This document shows positions 57,748-64,000 of a DNA stretch of 64,000 bases, piece by piece (positions within the stretch are counted from its first letter, which is position 1; each line of letters begins with the position of its first letter). Made by a program: the position numbers and the translations under genes. The stretch is taken from NCBI RefSeq assembly GCF_041260155.1, contig NC_091943.1, positions 15,677,283-15,741,282 of the forward strand, read 5' to 3'. Below the pieces are notes generated by a model that searched no databases, was not told the DNA's origin, and saw only the letters and a list, made by a program, of their open reading frames with translations. The DNA comes from Ptychodera flava (taxonomy: Eukaryota > Hemichordata > Enteropneusta > Ptychoderidae).

Positions 57748-58103
57748 GGTAGAACGCACCTCGGGGACAGACATTCGGACTCTCAAACTTTTACAATTCT
57801 CTTCTGATATACCACATGTGGGGGTTCATTTTAAAGCTCTTGGTGAAAGAAAACTTTTCACCGGCAAAGTTTTTCGAAATTCGAAAATTTTTATTTTTCT
57901 CCATAGAGTTAACACAGGGATGGCGGCCATTTTGAATTTCCAATATCGGTAAATCTTGGGTAATTTGTTTCTCTAGTACAAAAATTTGCACGGTGACCCC
58001 CTATTTTTATTCTTGATTTTGAAAGAGAATGATTGAAAGATCCCTTGAGGAAAGTTAGAGCGAAAGTTTAAGTCTTTCACTTTCGAGGTGCATAATACCT
58101 TAA
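57744..58103 (+). mobile_element. Family A miniature element, best-preserved full-length copy (360 bp)
   Basis: TTAAGGTAGAACGCACCTCG at the start; CGAGGTGCATAATACCTTAA at the end: terminal inverted repeats with TTAA at both edges. Internal order: ACATTCGGACTCTCAAACTT, TTCATTTTAAAGCTCTTGG, TTTTTCTCCATAGAGTTAAC, GGATGGCGGCCATTTTGAAT, TTTGTTTCTCTAGTACAAAA, TTTGCACGGTGACCCCC, TTATTCTTGATTTTGAAAGA, AGTTTAAGTCTTTCACTTT. It is used here as the reference copy. There is no open frame of note. Confidence 0.95.
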
Positions 58104-58663
58104 AATGCAAGTGAATGCTACATTCGCAAAACCTTTTATAAACTACGTTCAGCCGAGTAAAGTATGGGAGTGAAAAGATTAAATGGTGTAGATTTTCTGA
58201 TAAAACTGTCAGTACTTGGCGCAACTGTAAAAATAATTTGTGGATAGAGATATAAGCACTTCGTGCGCTCAGAGTCATAGAAAACGCAACGCCAGTGTGT
58301 ACCGCATATCATTTTCGTCGTCATCATTGCGCTCTCATTCGCCTACGTCGTTCCACGACTCAGTGCATGGACCGTCAACCAGCGAGGTTACCTCGACATT
58401 GTGGTCAGATTATGTGTTTTCTTGCGGCTCAGAAAGAAGGCATAATTTTTTAAGTTCAGCAACATAAATTTGGTGGCGTCGCTTCTCTTCAAATTCTGTT
58501 AATGACGTTACAATACCCTGGGTAATCGTACGATACATATTTGTACGATCATTTCTGCATGCAAATAAGAATTACCATTAACCACCTGACCTCCGTAAAT
58601 CTGAAAAAAAAACAAAACAAAAAAGAAGTGAGTAGACATGAAGGTAAATATATAGATAGACTG

Positions 58664-58668
<5 letters not shown>
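58104..58668. other. Non-coding stretch, nothing recognised
   Basis: No gene or repeat is supported. Confidence 0.4.

Positions 58669-58738
<70 letters not shown>
58669..58738. repeat. (TA)n microsatellite
   Basis: About 70 bp of TA. Confidence 0.96.
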
Positions 58739-58741
<3 letters not shown>

Positions 58742-59365
58742 GACATTCAGAGATTGCCTTTTTGATTGTGATAATTTAGATACCGCCATTGTTATTTTTT
58801 TGTTTTTTAAAGTATGTCTTCTCACAACTTGGCCATGACCTTCACTAGTCCCATCGGGTCATTTCCATGGTCCAGACCGGGGTATAACTCGATCGAATTG
58901 TTTGTACTGTTTTATTAAATTTGTAAGTATTTAGCAGCGGCAGTGTTTTGCAACGCCATACTTCCACCGTCACAAAAACCGGACTGTAAACGCATGGGGC
59001 AACAATATCTATCCGGTGGCATGAACACGAAGGCTGATTAATGGAAAAGAGACAACTCAGCAGTTTTGTCCCGCTACTCGATGAGGGAACTTGCACGAAA
59101 AATGAAATACTTGTGTTTAGCTGTTCCACAGCAATCAGCCTCATACTTATTTCTCCTAAACGCCTGTCTACCAAAAAACAAATCAATCCGTTGGCACTGC
59201 GCGGGTGATATTATAAACTCACAACAAATATTTTGGCGAATTCTGCAACGAAACTTATAAAGTATCAATCTGAGTTAGTTTACAAGTTAAAGGAACTCTT
59301 AGGTCGGCTGTTTCGATTTGTTTGCGTCAACGAATGGTTTAAACTTTTAATTTCAGTCGTTGTAT

Positions 59366-59577
59366 ATTAAACACCTATCACCTGGTCATAAGGGTTATAG
59401 CGCCGTTTATTACCCCAAAGCCCGTCCCTTGGGGCCATGCGTTACCAGAAATGCATCGCTACTCTCCCCGAGGTCATAGGCCATGGGGTATAGAGCTCTG
59501 TTCCTGGTAACATGGACACAAGGTTACTGAACTGGCGCTATTCCCCAAATAAAGACCAGGTTATAGGTGTTTTATAA
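59366..59577. mobile_element. Inverted-repeat miniature element, about 210 bp
   Basis: AAACACCTATCACCTGGTC at the left and GACCAGGTTATAGGTGTTTT at the right are inverted repeats, and GGTTATAGCGCC / GGCGCTATTCC extend the pairing. The flanking ATTA/TAAT may be part of the target site. The interior is locally GC-richer (GGCCATGCGTTACCAG). Non-coding. Confidence 0.8.
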
Positions 59578-60390
59578 TACACCACATGCTCATGCTGTTA
59601 TGTGTTATATTTCTTTTAGTTTGCTTTGGTGTATATGCACTGCAACAATACATTGTGAGAAGTGTACTTGGTTCTAAACAGCCGTGTCAATTTCTTCACT
59701 ATAAAATGAACCAAAAATATCCTTCGAATACAGCATAACGTCCTTGATCGCACTTTAATCTTTGTTGTTGAGGTGAAAAATCTTGCTGTTTTAGTTTGAA
59801 GCCAGTCGGTCATCATGCAGTGAATCTCCCGCCATCGTTTTCAAAGGGGTGGACAACATTAAGCGTGCGGTCACGTGACCGGGCACAATTTAAAAAACTT
59901 CCAACAGGGAAATAGTATGTCAAAAGTACCTCCGGACGTCACGTTTTCTAGCAAGTGAGGACTATACGTATCTATTTTGACATGTCCTAGCAAATCGCGA
60001 CATGGAATGAGCAGAATATATTAATCTCGTGGTGCACCCGTCGCTTGGTGTTGTTTATCGTTTAAATATTTCGCGGGTTTACGAGAAAGACTTGAATACC
60101 ACGATTTGTAAGAGAATTCTTACCTTCACGTTGTACCTCCAGTTACTACAGAATATTCGTTGATGTAACAAGTGTGATAATGACGAAGAGAAGTCCAGTA
60201 ATAAAGTTCGCTTTTAAGAGGTTACCATGGCTACCTGCAATGGGTGAAATGACGTTTTTTTTAATGTTTATCAAACAAACGCTCTAGTGGATTATTGTTT
60301 AAAGTGTACCTTTCTCGTTTTAAACCACGCTAGGAAAAACAAACTGACAAAATAATCCCTCGAAAACAATGAATTAAAATACCATTATTT
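59578..60390. other. Non-coding stretch, nothing recognised
   Basis: No gene or repeat is supported. Confidence 0.4.
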
Positions 60391-60539
60391 TTATTATTAT
60401 CCCCATAACCACCACCATCCACGCCACAATCGCTATAATCATTATCGGTACCACAATCACCACCATCACCGCCGCCACCACCATCACCACCACCACCACC
60501 ACCGCCGCCACCACCACCATCATCATCATCATCATCATT

Positions 60540-60570
<31 letters not shown>

Positions 60571-60622
60571 ACTTCAATATCACCACCACCACCAGCAGCA
60601 TCACCACCGCCACCACCATTAC
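60391..60622. repeat. (CAC/CAT)n trinucleotide repeat
   Basis: Imperfect trinucleotide array (CCA, TCA, CGC). The Gly/Asp-rich, Met/Val-rich and similar open frames across it are low-complexity artefacts. Confidence 0.92.
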
Positions 60623-60638
60623 CAACACCAACACTATT

Positions 60639-61206
60639 GTTATGTAGGTCATTTCCCCACACTCATCATGACCTGAGTTCAATTAGTCTAGAACATTCTC
60701 AAGGTCACTGCCCTTGATGACCTCACAACCTTGAATTCAATTAGTCATGTTTGGAATGTTCTGGAAAGTTGATTAGTTGTGTAAGGGAGATAATTTTAGA
60801 ACAGTAATTAGCATGTCAATAAAAGTTCTAGATTGTTCTTATATGCCTTTATAAAAGGGACGTGCTCAGCTTCCAGTCAGACTTTTGGGATCGTGTCTCT
60901 TGTGTGTTACTAAACTCCAGCAGTAGTCATTCTCAAGACTTTTCAAGACCTTCACTGTCAACGCTGGATTTATACTGTGGTCTTTGTGCAGCTTCAAGCC
61001 TGCAAGCCAAGGACTGTTCATTCATCCAACTGACTGTTACAACTCTGAGACTGGAGCTTTGCCGTCCCAGCTGAGATAAGTAGTCTGTACACTTTTAAGC
61101 TTGTACTCTGTCCCTAACTTAGCAATTAGTTTTGTTTTCGTAATAAATTTTGTTTAAACGGAAACTGCTGAGTTCACCCTTTTGTTCGTTTTCTCTGCAC
61201 GTAACA
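60639..61206 (+). repeat. 5' LTR
   Basis: Starts TGTTATGTAGG and ends CACGTAACA, with TGTTA/TAACA as terminal inverted repeats. TATAAAA lies at 60850-60856 and AATAAA at 61142-61147, as expected for U3/R and poly-A signals. The right border is fixed by the primer site. The left border is inferred from the TG...CA rule, because the 3' LTR is outside the window. Confidence 0.75.
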
Positions 61207-61209
61207 AAT

Positions 61210-61226
61210 TGGGGGCTCGTCCGGGA
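61210..61226 (+). other. Primer-binding site, tRNA-Pro type
   Basis: TGGGGGCTCGTCCGGGA, three bases after the LTR end, is complementary to the 3' end of tRNA-Pro with CCA. It is the same primer used by murine-leukaemia-type retroviruses. It marks the LTR boundary and where minus-strand DNA synthesis starts. Confidence 0.88.
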
Positions 61227-61308
61227 GACGAATTTTGAGCCGTTTGACAACATTTTGCCTGCCTTTTTTAAAAACTACAGTATACTTTGAACTCAGCGAA
61301 ATTTAATC

Positions 61309-62540
61309 ATGGCGGAATTTAAACCAGAGGAAATGGATGACCTTGATCAGGACACATTTGATTCCTCAGAAAAGACGACCTCATTGCACTGGCCAATTTC
61401 CTTAAAGTAGAAGTCAAAAGATCTATGCGCAAGAGGGAAATACAGTACCGTATTGCCAAACATCTAGTTGATTTAGGCCAATTTGAGGAATCCACCCTGA
61501 AAGATTATGAGCCCGAGTCTACCTCTGAACTCAGAAAATTAGAATTAGAAATGAAGACAAATTTGGAGATCAAGAAACTAGAATTACAAATGGAAAAAGA
61601 GAGACAGGCATTAGAAAAAGAAAAAATACAAATGCAATTAGAAATGGAAGAAAGACAGAGAGAGAAAGACAGGCAGGAAAGATTAGAAATGAAACGTTTA
61701 GAGCTTGGACAGTCAGGAAAATTCTTCCCTTCAGACAAGTTTGACATCACTAAGCATTTCAGGTTAGTTCCCCCTTTCCAAGAAAAGGATGTTGATAAAT
61801 ATTTCCTTCATTTTGAGAAAATTGCTCAGAGTCTGAGTTGGCCTAAGGAGTCCTGGTCTATGCTTTTACAGAGTGCTTTGGTGGGTAAAGCCAGAGAAAT
61901 TTACATTCAGTTGTCAGTAGAGCAGGCTTCAGATTATGATTCTGTGAAGGAATTAATTCTCAAGGGCTATGAATTGGTGCCTGAAGCTTACCGTCAGAAA
62001 TTTAGGGGATTGTGAGAAGGTAAAAGATCAAACTTATGTTGAATTTGCTCGAACAAAAGAACAACTGTTTGATCGTTGGTGTTCTTCTGAAAAGGTTAGT
62101 CAGAATTATGACAAATTACGACAACTTGTTTTGATTGAGGAATTTAAAAGGTGCATCCGGAGTGACATCAAGACATTATCAATGAACAAAAGGCAGATAC
62201 ATTAGAGGTTGCTGCACGTTTGGCCGATGATTATTCATTGACCCACAAATCTTCATTCTCAGCAAACCATCCCAGTCCTTTTCCTACAGAAACAATGCAG
62301 GTAAATTTAACTCCTCCTTTTCATCCAAGAATTTCTCAAAGGAGAGTAGGAAATCAAATGACAACAGTTCACAGAGTTTAAGTAACACTTCCACATCATC
62401 AGATCCCAAGTCTCAATCTCCTTCTGACAAACAGTTTGGTACACTTTCTTGTAATTATTGTAAGAAAGACGGCCATTTAATGTCAGAGTGTTTCAAATTG
62501 AAAAGAAAACGTGAAGGTCAAAGTGGTCAAAGTGGATCTA
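61309..62540 (+). pseudogene. gag of the Gmr1-like element (frameshifted)
   Basis: ATG 61309 opens an acidic N-terminus that runs into a stop at 61408-61410. The coherent sequence continues in another frame, open from 61362 to the stop at 62013-62015; further frame changes fall near 62005, 62175 and 62270. Features in order: a long coiled coil (about 61530-61720, e.g. LEIKKLELQMEKERQALEKE), a capsid-like segment (FRLVPPFQEKDVDKYFLHFE), a SCAN-like block beginning EAYRQKFR with LVLIEEFKRC downstream, and a CCHC zinc knuckle CNYCKKDGHLMSEC (62450-62491). Gag packages the element's RNA. This copy cannot make the full protein; each frame piece is described only as it stands. Confidence 0.85.
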
Positions 62541-62990
62541 AGCCAACCGGCTTTATTTCTTCATCGACTCAATTAGAGTCTAATAATGTGTGCAACACAT
62601 TTTCTGAGGTTAAACCCCTCTCATCCCCAATTAATGAGGTCAAGGTCAATTCTTCTCAAGATAGCATTATGGGTATTTTCGAGCCATTTATTCATGATGG
62701 TTTTATATCACTTTCTAGTGATTTCTCTTCCGCTACCCCTGTCAAAATTTTAAGAGATACTGGGGCGTCCCAGTCTCTTTTGTTGGCAGATACCCTGCTG
62801 TTTTCTGAAAAGTCATTTTCAGGTTCTAAAGTTCTTATTAAGGGGGTAGATTGTAATGACTACATTCCTGTTCCTCTCCATATGTCTATTTGTCTTCGGA
62901 CTTTGTTTCTGGACCTGTGACTTTAGGTATTAGGCCTTTTTTGCCTTTTGAAGGGATTCACCTTCTTCTTGGAAACGACCTTGCTGGGGA
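62541..62990 (+). pseudogene. Protease region of pol (frameshifted)
   Basis: Retropepsin-type aspartic protease. The active-site motif DTGAS begins at 62756 in the frame that continues from the zinc knuckle. The frame changes near 62885, and the closing hydrophobic motif EGIHLLLGNDLAG follows in the new frame. The family cleaves the Gag-Pol polyprotein. No catalytic D/T/G substitution is seen, but the frameshift breaks the domain. Confidence 0.82.
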
Positions 62991-64000
62991 CAAGGTCATT
63001 ACTAATCCACTTGTGACTGATAATCCTACTTTAGATCAGGATCCAGAGCCAATTGAACAAGAGATACCCGATTTATTTCCTTCATGTGCCATTACTCGAG
63101 CCATGTCAAAGAAAACTTCCGAGAATCAAAATACTCTCAAAAATAATGTCACAGATGTTGACTTAAATGACACCTTTCTCAGTCAGGTGTTTGACACGGA
63201 TCATTCCGTTATCCCTCGTGGATTTGAAACTTCCAGTAAAACTTCTGCTGACCAAAGTCAGACATTTTCTAGATCAAATCTCATTGCAGAACAACACAAA
63301 GACCCAGATATTTTGTCTTTGTTTGACAGGGTAGATGATGAAGGTAAAACTTCAGATAGCTCTGTTTCCTATTATACAAAGTCTGGTATTCTCATGCGTA
63401 AATGGAGACCTCCAGATGTTTTGGTTGATGACGATTGGGCTATAAAACATCAAATTGTGGTTCCAAAGCCCTACCATGCTGAAATATTGCGCCTAGCCCA
63501 TGAAACCCCCTGGGCTGGTCACTTAGGAGTCAGGAAAACTTATCACAAAATTCTCAGTCACTTTTATTGGCCTAATCTCAGGCAGGATGTAGCACATTTC
63601 TGTAAAACTTGTCACACATGTCAAGTGGTAGGAAAGCCAAATCAGACCATTCCAAAGGCCCCTTTACAGCCAATTCCTGCATTTCAAGAACCATTTAGTA
63701 GGATACTAATAGACTGTGTTGGCCCCTACCAAAAACAAGATCAGGAAATGAGTACATGTTGACAATTATGTGTACATCAACCCGGTTCCCAGAAGCCATA
63801 CCACTGAGAAACATAAAGACAAAGACTATAGTGAGAGCTTTAGTCAAATTTTTCACTTTATTTGGCCTCCCTAAATGTGTCCAGTCCGATCAAGGCTCCA
63901 ACTTTATGTCTGGTATTTTTCAACAAGTAATGGATCAGCTAGGCATTAAACAGTATAGGTCATCCGCCTATCATCCAGAAAGTCAGGGTGCTCTTGAGCG
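62991..64000 (+). pseudogene. Linker and integrase of pol (frameshifted, truncated by window end)
   Basis: After about 90 codons of low-conservation linker comes the integrase. The N-terminal zinc-binding domain has His in AHETPWAGHLG and Cys in FCKTCHTCQ (about 63496-63630). The catalytic core has Asp in LIDCVGP (63712), Asp in SDQGSNF (63888) and Glu in GALER (63996), with exactly 35 residues between the last two: a DDX35E triad. The frame changes near 63748, between the first and second aspartate. Integrase inserts the cDNA into the host genome. The protease motif and the zinc-binding domain are only about 250 codons apart, with no YXDD-type reverse transcriptase motif between them. Confidence 0.88.

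Larger units (their letters stand above)
60639..64000 (+). mobile_element. Gmr1-like Ty3/gypsy LTR retrotransposon, 5' portion, runs off the window
   Basis: The layout is 5' LTR (60639-61206), tRNA-Pro-type primer site, gag with coiled coil, SCAN-like region and zinc knuckle, protease with DTG, a linker, then integrase with a zinc-binding N-terminus and a DDE core that reaches the window edge. No reverse transcriptase or RNase H lies between protease and integrase. That copia-like order within a gypsy-type element defines the Gmr1 group reported from deuterostomes. Reverse transcriptase would be expected beyond 64000. At least five frame changes interrupt gag-pol, so this copy is dead. An internal deletion of the reverse transcriptase from an ordinary gypsy element is the alternative. 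Confidence 0.85.

Noticed and set aside
60330..60662. Gly/Asp-rich open frame
   Set aside because: Produced by the (CAC/CAT)n repeat.

Overview
The window looks like nuclear DNA of an invertebrate animal, probably a deuterostome (hemichordate- or amphioxus-like). It is AT-rich by eye, has small exons with GT-AG introns, many dinucleotide and tetranucleotide microsatellites, and a dense load of small transposable elements. An LTR retrotransposon at the right edge has a domain order (protease then integrase) and a gag of the kind known from Gmr1-like Ty3/gypsy elements, which were described from deuterostomes. The species cannot be fixed from the sequence alone.

Genes. Only three host loci can be supported. 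(1) A two-exon seven-WD40-repeat protein on + at 34043-36205. (2) ACBD6 (acyl-CoA-binding domain plus two ankyrin repeats) on - at 39699-48602; six exons assemble into an uninterrupted 252-residue reading frame with clean splice sites. (3) An unrecognised small membrane protein on + at 49473-49811, head to head with ACBD6. The WD40 gene and ACBD6 are tail to tail. I recognised no tRNA, rRNA or CRISPR feature.

Layout. 1-33 kb is gene-poor and built of transposon remnants: a 3.5 kb element with CACTG ends (3095-6562), a 1.8 kb element with TTAG target duplications (8286-10057), a 5'-truncated LINE with a perfect 16-bp target duplication (18901-20201), a near-perfect hairpin insertion (24536-24827), an element whose inverted ends carry 12-bp satellite units (25119-26115), and many copies of a 360-bp TTAA-flanked miniature element called family A here. 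34-50 kb is the gene cluster, whose introns and flanks hold further miniature elements (families A, B, C, E, G, H, L). 50-60 kb is again repeat-rich, including two TTAA elements that abut on one shared TTAA (56671-58103). 60.6 kb to the end is the 5' part of a decayed Gmr1-like LTR retrotransposon with a 5' LTR, a tRNA-Pro-type primer site, gag, protease and integrase.

The most interesting content is the mobile-element landscape. Five different families share TTAA flanks and purine-rich ends. One of them has about 16 segments in 64 kb and spreads a conserved GGCCATTTTGAA core that resembles a YY1 site. No database search was possible, so novelty is not claimed for any family.
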